Below are positions 35,197 to 42,608 of a stretch of DNA of 64,000 nucleotides, piece after piece. The stretch covers positions 70,001 to 134,000 of the forward strand of contig NZ_PJCH01000003.1 of the NCBI RefSeq assembly GCF_002943565.1, written 5' to 3'. The position numbers were made by a program, and so were the translations under genes. Each line of letters starts with the position of its first letter. Position 1 is the first letter of the stretch. A model generated the notes under the pieces. That model was not told where the DNA came from and searched no databases. It was given only the letters and a program-made list of their open reading frames with translations. The stretch comes from Hyphococcus luteus (GTDB taxonomy: Bacteria; Pseudomonadota; Alphaproteobacteria; Caulobacterales; Parvularculaceae).

Positions 35197-35427
35197 TTAT
35201 TCGGTTTCTGCGAGTTTCGTCCCGCACCATGGGCAATAGCGGATGAGAATGACGTCGCGCCCGCCGTCATGAACGATCAGCGCGAACTGGTTCAGCCCTT
35301 CATTATAGGCGATGAGGCTGTCCGGACAGTCGAACGGATCGTCATGCTCGGTGCAGTTCAACTCAAGCGCGGCTTGCATGGATTCGCAGCAAAGCGAGTC
35401 CGGATTTGGATGTTGCGTGCGCGTCAT
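35197..35427 (-). CDS. DUF6980-like small protein with zinc-ribbon ending
   Basis: A 76-residue protein with 'CC' near residue 13 and three further cysteines, ending in 'YCPWCGTKLAETE'. The 'CPWCG' ending looks like one half of a zinc knuckle. The middle ('NQFALIVHDGGRDVILIRYCP') is a beta-hairpin. Similar short proteins are filed as DUF6980. It sits between the hmgA-type gene (1 nt gap) and the FAH gene (10 nt gap), so it belongs to this operon. No role in the pathway is known. Confidence 0.75.
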   Translation of the reverse strand: MTRTQHPNPDSLCCESMQAALELNCTEHDDPFDCPDSLIAYNEGLNQFALIVHDGGRDVILIRYCPWCGTKLAETE

Positions 35428-35428
35428 C

Positions 35429-36562
35429 TCAGTCCTGCGTGCGCCAGCTATTGACGTAATCCGGGTTCTCGACTGCGCCTGCGCTTTCGCCGATATCGAG
35501 CGGATCGCGCGTGTCGACCATCACGGCGTATTCGTCCGTCGCCGGTTTTTTCTGTTCCAGCATGTTTTTCAGCGCTTTCGGATGCGGCCCATGCGTAAAG
35601 CCCGACGGATGAAACGTCATCATGCCGGCGTCGATATTATCGCGGCTGAAGAAATCGCCCGCGTGATAGAAAAGCACCTCGTCGTAATCGTCATTATTGT
35701 GGAAGAACGGCACTTTCAGCGCGCCGGGATCGGTCTCGAAAGGCCGCGGCGCGAAGGTGCAGACGACGAAACGGTCCGACAGGAAAGTCGTGTGCGCTGA
35801 AGGCGGCACATGGTAGCGATGGGACATAAGCGGGCGAATGTCGCGCACATTCAAACGCACCGGCGATAATTCGCCGTGCCAGCCGACGACGTCGAGGGGA
35901 TTATAAGGATAGGTGGCGACCGAAACCTCGCCGCGTTTCTTGATTTCGACCCGCGTCTCGCCGTCTTCTTCCTGATGCGCTTTGAAGGCGTCGTCGATTT
36001 TCGGCGCGTCCATGACCGCCGGATCGAAAATCGCATGAGGGCCGAGGATCCCTTTATCGGGCAATGTGTAATGGCTGTTCGTCGCCTCGATCATCAGGAT
36101 CGACGCCGTCCCCTTTGGCGCGAGCCGCCACATGGTGCCGCGCGGCAGCATGATGTAATCGCCCGCTTCGAAAGCGAGATGACCGTAATCGCAGAAAAGG
36201 TCGCCCTCGCCTTCATGCACGAACAAAAGCTGGTCGCCGTCGCCATTGCGGGCGAGCGCGGGCATCGCCCCGTCGAGCTTCCAGAAGCGCAGCTCCGTCG
36301 CGCCATTGTGAAGAATGCGGGGCGCGGCCCAAGGCGAGGCGCTGGCGCCTTTCATGGCCGCAAGATCGAAGGCGCGCGGACGCAAGGGCCCCTCGAAATT
36401 CACCCAGCCCGTGGGCGGGCGCTTGTGATGCATGAAGGCGGCGGGGCCGAAAAAGCCTTCCTTGGAGATTTCCCGCTCATAGGTGCCGGCTGGCATGTCG
36501 GCGTGCGCCTGCCGCGAGGCGTCGCCTTCTATCCGGCTCGGGGTGATCCATTTGCGCGCCAT
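35429..36562 (-). CDS. hmgA: Homogentisate 1,2-dioxygenase-type protein
   Basis: Cupin-type non-haem iron dioxygenase of the homogentisate dioxygenase family (377 residues; typical HGD is about 440). In Tyr/Phe breakdown it opens homogentisate to maleylacetoacetate. The middle shows 'LFVHEGEGDLFCDYGHLAFEAGDYIMLPRGT' (in pieces), and the C-terminus has 'HNNDDYDEVLFYHAGDFF' and 'HPSGFTHGPHPKAL', where the iron-binding His and Glu lie. GGAGGCGCAAATG fixes the start. The partner FAH gene follows, but no maleylacetoacetate isomerase was found between them. The symbol is tentative because of the short length. Confidence 0.82.
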   Translation of the reverse strand: MARKWITPSRIEGDASRQAHADMPAGTYEREISKEGFFGPAAFMHHKRPPTGWVNFEGPLRPRAFDLAAMKGASASPWAAPRILHNGATELRFWKLDGAMPALARNGDGDQLLFVHEGEGDLFCDYGHLAFEAGDYIMLPRGTMWRLAPKGTASILMIEATNSHYTLPDKGILGPHAIFDPAVMDAPKIDDAFKAHQEEDGETRVEIKKRGEVSVATYPYNPLDVVGWHGELSPVRLNVRDIRPLMSHRYHVPPSAHTTFLSDRFVVCTFAPRPFETDPGALKVPFFHNNDDYDEVLFYHAGDFFSRDNIDAGMMTFHPSGFTHGPHPKALKNMLEQKKPATDEYAVMVDTRDPLDIGESAGAVENPDYVNSWRTQD

Positions 36563-36600
36563 TTGCGCCTCCTTCGGGCGATTCGGGGGTCATGAAATTA

Positions 36601-36614
36601 GTAACATTTGTTAC
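36601..36614. promoter_or_regulatory. Palindromic operator candidate upstream of hmgA
   Basis: GTAACATTTGTTAC is a 14 bp dyad with perfect 6 bp arms (GTAACA/TGTTAC) around TT. It lies 39 nt upstream of the hmgA start, a usual place for a repressor site. The regulator is not in this window. Confidence 0.5.
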
Positions 36615-36673
36615 CATTTTGCCTTCCTCCCCGCAAGCCCCGCTTTTCTCGAATGGAATAGCCGCGCCCTTTT

Positions 36674-36705
36674 CACAAAACAGTTAGAATGCTAACGGCT
36701 TTGTG
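36674..36705. promoter_or_regulatory. Second dyad between hmgA and trxB
   Basis: CACAAA (36674-36679) and GTTAG (36683-36687) are mirrored by CTAAC (36692-36696) and TTTGTG (36700-36705). Both pairs share one centre at 36689/36690, so the dyad covers 32 nt with 11 matched pairs. It could be an operator or an mRNA hairpin. Confidence 0.45.
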
Positions 36706-36780
36706 GCTTCCGCTGACGTCTCGCAAATCAAGCGAAGGCGCCTTAAGTGACCCCTTGGCTGAACTTCGAGGATAAGTCTG

Positions 36781-37737
36781 ATGAAAATGACCCGTTTGTT
36801 GATTCTGGGCTCCGGGCCCGCCGGCCTGACGGCCGCCATCTACGCCGCGCGCGCAGGGCTCAAACCCCTGCTCGTTCACGGGCTGCAGCCCGGCGGCCAG
36901 ATGACCATCACCACGGATGTCGAGAACTATCCCGGTTTCGCCGATGTGATTCAGGGCCCCTGGCTGATGGAGCAGATGCAAAAACAGGCCGAACATGTGG
37001 GCACGGAATTCGCCAACGACCTCATCACCGATGTGGACCTGACAAAGCGCCCCTTCACTCTGACCGGCGACAGCGGCGAGACTTACGTCGCCGACGCCCT
37101 CGTCATCGCCACCGGCGCCCAGGCGAAATGGCTCGGCCTTCCTTCCGAAGAAAAGTTTCAGGGCTTCGGCGTTTCGGCCTGCGCCACTTGCGACGGGTTC
37201 TTCTATCGCGGCAAAGACGTTCTGGTGGTCGGCGGCGGCAACACCGCGGTCGAGGAAGCGCTTTATCTCGCGGGGCTCGCCAGAAAAGTCACGCTCGTGC
37301 ATCGCCGTGACGAATTGCGCGCGGAAAAGATTTTACAAAAGCGCCTCTTCAACACAGAGAATATCGAGGTGATCTGGGATCACACGCTCGATGAAATTCT
37401 CGGCGATGAAAACCCGCTCGGCGTGACGGGCGCGCGCCTGAAACACATGAAGACCGATGAGACCCAAGAGGTAAAGGTCGACGGCGTCTTCATCGCCATC
37501 GGCCACAAGCCCTCGACAGAGCTCTTCGACGGCAAGCTCGCCATGAAAGATCACGGCTATCTCGTCACCAAACCGGATTCGACCGCGACCGAGATCCCCG
37601 GCGTCTATGCGGCGGGCGATGTCACCGACGACATTTACCGCCAGGCCGTGACGGCGGCGGGCATGGGCTGCATGGCCGCGCTCGAAGCGGAGAAATTCCT
37701 CGCCGAAGCGCAAGTCGAGCTCGAAGCGGCGGAGTGA
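36781..37737 (+). CDS. trxB: Thioredoxin reductase
   Basis: NADPH-dependent thioredoxin reductase (318 residues). The FAD motif 'GSGPAGLTAAIYAARAG' begins at residue 10, and the redox-active 'CATC' is at 134-137 with Asp138. The NADPH motif is 'VVGGGNTAVEEALYL' (about 151-165). The second FAD motif 'GVYAAGDVTD' is near residue 280. An alternative start lies two codons downstream. Upstream is a 218 nt region with two dyads, shared with the divergent hmgA-type gene. The stop makes TGATCA with the convergent VOC gene. Confidence 0.95.
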   Translation: MKMTRLLILGSGPAGLTAAIYAARAGLKPLLVHGLQPGGQMTITTDVENYPGFADVIQGPWLMEQMQKQAEHVGTEFANDLITDVDLTKRPFTLTGDSGETYVADALVIATGAQAKWLGLPSEEKFQGFGVSACATCDGFFYRGKDVLVVGGGNTAVEEALYLAGLARKVTLVHRRDELRAEKILQKRLFNTENIEVIWDHTLDEILGDENPLGVTGARLKHMKTDETQEVKVDGVFIAIGHKPSTELFDGKLAMKDHGYLVTKPDSTATEIPGVYAAGDVTDDIYRQAVTAAGMGCMAALEAEKFLAEAQVELEAAE

Positions 37738-38175
37738 TCAGGCCGCAGCCGCGCCGTCGTCAAGGCTGCAATTGATCATCCACTGGACGCCGAACCGGTC
37801 CGTCGCCATGCCGAAATAAGAGCCCCAGAAGGTCTCCTGCATCGGCATGGTCACGCCGCCGCCTTCGCTCAGTTTTTCAAAAGCGGCGTCGGCGTCAGCG
37901 CGCGACGGCGGCGAATAGCAAATCGAAAAATTATTGCCTTTGACGAGCGGACCGGCATGACCTTGCGCCGTATCGGAGCCCTGCAAAACGCCGCCCGCGA
38001 AAGCGAGCGTCACATGCATGATGCGGTCTTTTTCGCCCTCGGCGACGCCCGCCATATCGGGCGGACCGTCGGAAAAGCGCTGCATAACGGCGAACTCGCC
38101 GCCGAGAACCGATCTGTAAAACTCGAAGGCTTCTTCGCAGTCGCCGTCAAAGGTCAGATAGAGATTGATGCTCAT
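37738..38175 (-). CDS. VOC/PhnB-type glyoxalase-fold protein
   Basis: A 145-residue member of the PhnB (DUF1338-unrelated) branch of the VOC superfamily, with the typical start 'INLYLTFDGDCEEAFEFYRSVLGG' (in pieces) and end 'WGSYFGMATDRFGVQWMIN'. VOC proteins fold as paired beta-alpha-beta-beta-beta units and often bind a metal, but this branch is functionally unassigned. It is the last gene of the leftward carboxylase unit, with a 21 nt gap after the BKACE gene, and its stop abuts that of trxB. Confidence 0.8.
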   Translation of the reverse strand: MSINLYLTFDGDCEEAFEFYRSVLGGEFAVMQRFSDGPPDMAGVAEGEKDRIMHVTLAFAGGVLQGSDTAQGHAGPLVKGNNFSICYSPPSRADADAAFEKLSEGGGVTMPMQETFWGSYFGMATDRFGVQWMINCSLDDGAAAA

Positions 38176-38196
38176 GCCCGTCTCCCCGGTTTGGCG

Positions 38197-39057
38197 TCAT
38201 GAGAGGCCAAGCCTAGCACGGGTTTCCGCCGCTGTCGTAACCTCCCGCCCCGCCTCGCGCGCCGCCGCCGCCAGCGCCTCGATCATCTGACCGTTGGAGG
38301 AAGCTTTCTCGCCGTCCGGCAGGTAGAAACAATCCTCGAGCCCGGTGCGTAAGTTTCCGCCAAGCTCCGCCGCGCGGGCGTGAACGGCCCACACGTCGTC
38401 GCGGCCGATCACCGTCGCCTGCCAGGGCATGCCTTCCTTTTTATATTTGATGAGAAGCGGCAGGAGATCCGGGTCCGCGGGCATGCCGCTGGCGACGCCC
38501 ATGACGAAATTATAGTCGGCGTAATCGGTCATGCCGTTTTCCATATAAAGCCCCACCGAACGCACGATGCCGATGTCGAAACATTCGAATTCGGGAATGA
38601 TCCCGACTTCCTTCATCACGTCGATGAAGTCTTTCACTTTCGACACGGGATTGTCGAAGGTCATGGGCGGCCAAGCCCAGGAGCCATCCCTGCGCGTCTT
38701 CAAATAGTTGAGCGTGCCGGCGTTGCAGGCCGCCATTTCCGGGCGGCAGACGCGCAAATAATCGAGCACATAACCGTAATCCTGACCGATGACGCCGGTG
38801 GTCATGTTGATGACGACGCCGGGACACGCCGCGCGGATCGCCTCGTTGATCTCGGTGCAGATCGCCGGATCCCATGTGGGCAGATGGCCTTTGCCCTCTT
38901 CCTGTTGGCGGTAATGCACATGCATGATCGTCGCACCGGCGTCGAAGGCGCGTTTGGCTTCCGCCGCCATCTCTTCCGGCGTTACAGGGACGGGATGCTG
39001 TTCGGGATTGGTGAGAACGCCGGTCAGCGCGCAGGTGATGATCGCTTTTTCGGCCAT
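38197..39057 (-). CDS. Beta-keto acid cleavage enzyme (BKACE)
   Basis: BKACE-family (DUF849) enzyme of 286 residues that reacts a beta-keto acid with acetyl-CoA to give acetoacetate and a new acyl-CoA. A metal-binding HxH, 'MHVHYR' (His46, His48), and 'PEFECFDIG' (about 158-166) supply the zinc site. The C-terminus ends 'ETRARLGL', common in this family. It begins 2 nt after the stop of the carboxylase alpha gene, so it is in that operon. Which keto acid it takes here is unknown; substrates differ widely within the family. Confidence 0.88.
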   Translation of the reverse strand: MAEKAIITCALTGVLTNPEQHPVPVTPEEMAAEAKRAFDAGATIMHVHYRQQEEGKGHLPTWDPAICTEINEAIRAACPGVVINMTTGVIGQDYGYVLDYLRVCRPEMAACNAGTLNYLKTRRDGSWAWPPMTFDNPVSKVKDFIDVMKEVGIIPEFECFDIGIVRSVGLYMENGMTDYADYNFVMGVASGMPADPDLLPLLIKYKKEGMPWQATVIGRDDVWAVHARAAELGGNLRTGLEDCFYLPDGEKASSNGQMIEALAAAAREAGREVTTAAETRARLGLS

Positions 39058-39059
39058 GA

Positions 39060-41018
39060 TTATTCCTCCGCCTTCAACGCGACGATTTTCGCGCGAATCG
39101 CAACCTGATCGCCTTCTTTCGCGAATACATCTGCGACAACGCCGTCGCGCGGCGCTTTTAACTGGTGCTCCATTTTCATCGCCTCGATGGTCGCGAGGAC
39201 CGTTCCTTTCGATACCGGATCGCCGGGCCCGACGCGAAGGCTCGTCACCAGTCCCGCCATGGGCGCTTTCACCACATCGTCGCCGCCGGCGCTTTCGCTC
39301 GCGGGAACCAGCGTGAAATCCGTGTAGCGCTCCCAGGCGCCGTCGCAGTCGATTTCAAGGTGGTAATGATTGCGCGCATAGCGCGCCTCGCCGATGCGGT
39401 TTTCATGGCGATAGCGGATCGTGTTTTCCGTCTTTGACAGCACCTCTATCGCCGCTTCCGCACCGTCATGCGCCGCCGTCACCTTTGCGCCGTCGAGCGC
39501 GATCGCCGTCTTGACGATCTCACCGCCGCTATTGACGAGGTGCAAGGGGAAGCCTGCACTCCTCCTTGAGGCCCAACCGGTCAGGAGATTATCGAAAGAC
39601 GCATCGGTCAACGCGGCGCCGGCAAGCGCAATCGCCGCTGCGCCGCCCGGCGCTTCGCGTTTGGTCAGGCGTTCAAGGTTGCGCTCGATATAACCCGTGT
39701 CGGCCTCGCCTTTCGCAAAGGCTTCGTCTCCAAGCAGCGCGATGAGAAAATCCCGGTTATGCTCAAAGCCAAGCAGCTTCGTCCGGCGCAAGGCGGCCGC
39801 AAGCTTCATCCGCGCCTCATCGCGCGTCGCGCCATAGGCGATGACTTTCGCAATCATCGGATCGTAAAAGGTCGTGACAATATCTCCAGCCTCGACGCCC
39901 GCATCTATACGCACGTCTTCCATCTCCGGAAATTCCAGCAAGCGCACTTTCCCCGAATGAGGCATGAACCCTTGCGCCGGGTCTTCAGCATAAAGCCGCG
40001 CTTCGATGGCATGGCCCTCGAAATCGATATCGCCCTGTTCGAACGGCAAAGCGTCGCCTTCAGCCACACTGAGCTGAAAGTCCACAAGGTCAAGCCCCGT
40101 CACCATTTCCGTCACCGGATGCTCGACCTGAAGGCGCGTGTTCATTTCGAGGAAATAAAATTCGTCCCGCGCCGGATCGTAGAGAAACTCCACCGTGCCG
40201 GCGCCTGCATAACCCACCGCCTGCGCCGCCTTCACTGCGGCGGCGCCCATCTCCTCGCGTTTTTCCGCGCCGATCACCGGCGACGGCGCTTCCTCGATGA
40301 CTTTCTGGTTGCGCCGCTGCAGGGAACAGTCGCGTTCGCCGAGATGAACGCAACTGCCATGCGCGTCGGCTAAGATTTGGATCTCAACATGACGCGCGCC
40401 TGTAACCGCGCGTTCGATGATGAGCCGGTCGTCGCCGAAGGCGCTTTTCGCCTCTTTGCGCGCCGATTGAATGGCGTCGGCAAGCGCCTCCCTGTCTTCG
40501 ACGATGCGCATGCCGCGCCCGCCGCCGCCGGCCGACGCCTTCACCATCACCGGAAAGCCGACCTTCTCCGCTTCCTTCAAAAGCGTTTCATCGGACTGGT
40601 CCTCGCCCTGATAGCCGGGCACGCACGGAACGCCCGCCTCGATCATGCGGGCCTTGGCCTCAGCCTTGTCGCCCATGGCGGCGATGGCCTCCGCCGGCGG
40701 GCCCACAAAGATCAGCCCAGCGTCTGTGCACGCTCGGGCGAAATCCGCGCGCTCCGATAAAAAGCCGTAACCCGGATGCACCGCATCGGCGCCGGACGCC
40801 TTCGCGGCGCCAATCACCGCTTCGATGTTGAGATAACTCTGCGCGGCTTCAGACCCGCCAATGCAGATCGCTTCACCCGCCATGCGCCCATGAAGCGCGC
40901 CCGCATCGGCATCGGAAAAAACGGCGACCGTCGCAATGCCCCGCGCCCGCGCCGTCTTCATGATGCGGCAGGCAATCTCGCCGCGATTGGCGATGAGGAG
41001 TTTTTTGATGGCGCTCAT
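39060..41018 (-). CDS. Acyl-CoA carboxylase, biotin carboxylase and carrier subunit
   Basis: Alpha subunit of a biotin-dependent acyl-CoA carboxylase (652 residues). The biotin carboxylase part starts 'IKKLLIANRGEIACRIM', has the ATP-grasp 'KASAGGGGRGM' and 'MNTRLQVEHPVTEM'. The carrier domain near the C-terminus has 'EAMKMEHQL', with the biotin Lys at about 615. The ATG at 41018 overlaps the acyl-CoA dehydrogenase stop (ATGA). With the beta subunit at 42605-44248 this forms an alpha-beta enzyme of the methylcrotonyl-/geranyl-CoA carboxylase group. The choice between MCC and GCC cannot be made by eye. Confidence 0.9.
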   Translation of the reverse strand: MSAIKKLLIANRGEIACRIMKTARARGIATVAVFSDADAGALHGRMAGEAICIGGSEAAQSYLNIEAVIGAAKASGADAVHPGYGFLSERADFARACTDAGLIFVGPPAEAIAAMGDKAEAKARMIEAGVPCVPGYQGEDQSDETLLKEAEKVGFPVMVKASAGGGGRGMRIVEDREALADAIQSARKEAKSAFGDDRLIIERAVTGARHVEIQILADAHGSCVHLGERDCSLQRRNQKVIEEAPSPVIGAEKREEMGAAAVKAAQAVGYAGAGTVEFLYDPARDEFYFLEMNTRLQVEHPVTEMVTGLDLVDFQLSVAEGDALPFEQGDIDFEGHAIEARLYAEDPAQGFMPHSGKVRLLEFPEMEDVRIDAGVEAGDIVTTFYDPMIAKVIAYGATRDEARMKLAAALRRTKLLGFEHNRDFLIALLGDEAFAKGEADTGYIERNLERLTKREAPGGAAAIALAGAALTDASFDNLLTGWASRRSAGFPLHLVNSGGEIVKTAIALDGAKVTAAHDGAEAAIEVLSKTENTIRYRHENRIGEARYARNHYHLEIDCDGAWERYTDFTLVPASESAGGDDVVKAPMAGLVTSLRVGPGDPVSKGTVLATIEAMKMEHQLKAPRDGVVADVFAKEGDQVAIRAKIVALKAEE

Positions 41019-42196
41019 GCCTTGTTCGATTTTCCGGGGAGCGTGCCCATATATTTGCAGATGATGGAGAGCATGACCTCGTCGGCGCCGCCGCCGATGG
41101 AGCCGAGGCGCCCGTCGCGATAGGCGCGGGAGACCGGCGTTTCCTCCATGAAACCCATGCCGCCCCAATATTGCAGGCACGCATCGTTCACCTCGCGCGC
41201 AACGCGCCCGGCTTTCAGCTTCGCCATGGAGGCGAGCATCACCGCATCCTCGCCCGCCATCATTTTCTCGACCGCATCCCAGGTCAGCGAGCGCAGCATC
41301 TGCACTTCCGTCTTCAATTCGGCGAGGCGGAAATGCACCACCTGATTGTCGAGAATGGATTTGCCGAAGGCCTTGCGCTGGCGCGCATAGTCGACAGTGT
41401 CATCGATGGTTTCGTCGAGGCTGATGAGGGTCGACAGCGCGCACCAGAGCCGCTCCTCCTGGAACTGCATCATCTGATACATGAACCCGGCGCCTTCTTC
41501 CCCGATGCGATAGCGCTGGGGCACGCGCACATCCTCGAAATAAAACTCCGCCGTGTCGGAGGAGCGCATGCCGAGTTTTTTGAGCTTGCGCGCGACGATG
41601 ACGCCATCGCGGTGTTTGCCGCTGTCGTCTTTCAGCGGCAGGCAGATCAGCGTCTTGTTCTGGTGCACCGGCCCCTCGCCAGTATTCGCCAGCAAGCACA
41701 TCCAGTCGGCCTGCGTGCCGCTGGTGGTCCACATCTTGCCGCCATTGATGACGTAATCGTCGCCGTCTTTTTTCGCCGTCGTCTTGATCGACGCGACATC
41801 GGACCCGGCGCCGACTTCGGAAACGCCAAGACAGGCGACATAGTCGCCGGAAATGGAGGGCCGGAGGAAATCCTCTTTCGCGTCGTCCGTGCCGAAACGC
41901 GCAAGCGCCGGCGTCGCCATGTCGGTCTGAACGCCGATGGCCATAGGGACGGCGCCGCATTTGATATGACCCAGCGTTTCGGCGACGACCGCGCCGTAAG
42001 ACCAGTCGAGTCCCATGCCGCCATAGGCTTCGGGCTTGGTGACGCCGAGGAGGCCGAGATTTCCGAGCCCCTTGAACACCTCATGGGCGGGAAAGATTCC
42101 CGCCTCCTCCCACTCATCCACATGCGGATTGATTTCCGCCTCGATGAAACTCTTCAGCGTCTTGCGGATCTGGTCGTGTTCGGTGGTGAGTTTCAT
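41015..42196 (-). CDS. Acyl-CoA dehydrogenase (citronellyl/isovaleryl-type)
   Basis: FAD-dependent acyl-CoA dehydrogenase (393 residues) that introduces the alpha-beta double bond before carboxylation. Family blocks are 'GVSEVGAGSDVASIKTTA' and 'WGGMGFMEETPVSRAYRDGR' (in pieces). The position of the catalytic Glu of medium-chain enzymes ('YEGT') is Gly here ('SIGGGADE'); a Glu in 'FQEERL' (about 248) may replace it, as in isovaleryl-CoA dehydrogenase. GAGGA lies 5-9 nt before the ATG at 42196, so that start is preferred over an ATG at 42211. Overall it resembles AtuD of citronellol breakdown. Confidence 0.85.
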   Translation of the reverse strand: MKLTTEHDQIRKTLKSFIEAEINPHVDEWEEAGIFPAHEVFKGLGNLGLLGVTKPEAYGGMGLDWSYGAVVAETLGHIKCGAVPMAIGVQTDMATPALARFGTDDAKEDFLRPSISGDYVACLGVSEVGAGSDVASIKTTAKKDGDDYVINGGKMWTTSGTQADWMCLLANTGEGPVHQNKTLICLPLKDDSGKHRDGVIVARKLKKLGMRSSDTAEFYFEDVRVPQRYRIGEEGAGFMYQMMQFQEERLWCALSTLISLDETIDDTVDYARQRKAFGKSILDNQVVHFRLAELKTEVQMLRSLTWDAVEKMMAGEDAVMLASMAKLKAGRVAREVNDACLQYWGGMGFMEETPVSRAYRDGRLGSIGGGADEVMLSIICKYMGTLPGKSNKA

Positions 42197-42215
42197 TTTT
42201 TCCTCGATCATGCGA

Positions 42216-42608
42216 TCATATAATACTGGCAACAATACCAGTTAGTCCGAAAAACGACGCCACTGTAGTAACTTTCCAATTTGGCAAGCCAGCAGCTCGC
42301 ATATATTTTGCAGAGAAAACTGAAATCAATGGAAGAAAAATCAACGCCACAGCGATTGTCATTCGTATGCCCGTGACTTTCTCGCCTAGTTCGAATGAGG
42401 TCGCGAGGTTGGAAGCATGTGTTCCTCCCATGAACAGCAAAAATCCAAACCAAAGCAAATATGCGAGTTGTTTTGAATTTTTCGAAATTGAATTATCATT
42501 CAAATAAGCTTGGCTCGGACCCCCAATAGCAAAACTGAGAATGAGCGTTACAAACATTAAAACGGCTGCAATTATTGATGCCATTTGGTAAATAGACATT
42601 CCGTTCAC
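42216..42608 (-). CDS. Small polytopic membrane protein in AT-rich DNA
   Basis: Not recognised. A 130-residue protein with about four hydrophobic helices (about 8-30, 48-66, 80-98 and 110-128). The start GTG at 42608 overlaps the carboxylase beta TGA as GTGA and has GAGG 5 nt upstream, so translation is coupled; an ATG at 42599 is the alternative. The gene is clearly AT-richer (roughly 40 percent GC by eye) than its two operon neighbours. It sits between the beta subunit and the dehydrogenase. It may be a later arrival; no function is suggested. Confidence 0.65.
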   Translation of the reverse strand: MNGMSIYQMASIIAAVLMFVTLILSFAIGGPSQAYLNDNSISKNSKQLAYLLWFGFLLFMGGTHASNLATSFELGEKVTGIRMTIAVALIFLPLISVFSAKYMRAAGLPNWKVTTVASFFGLTGIVASII

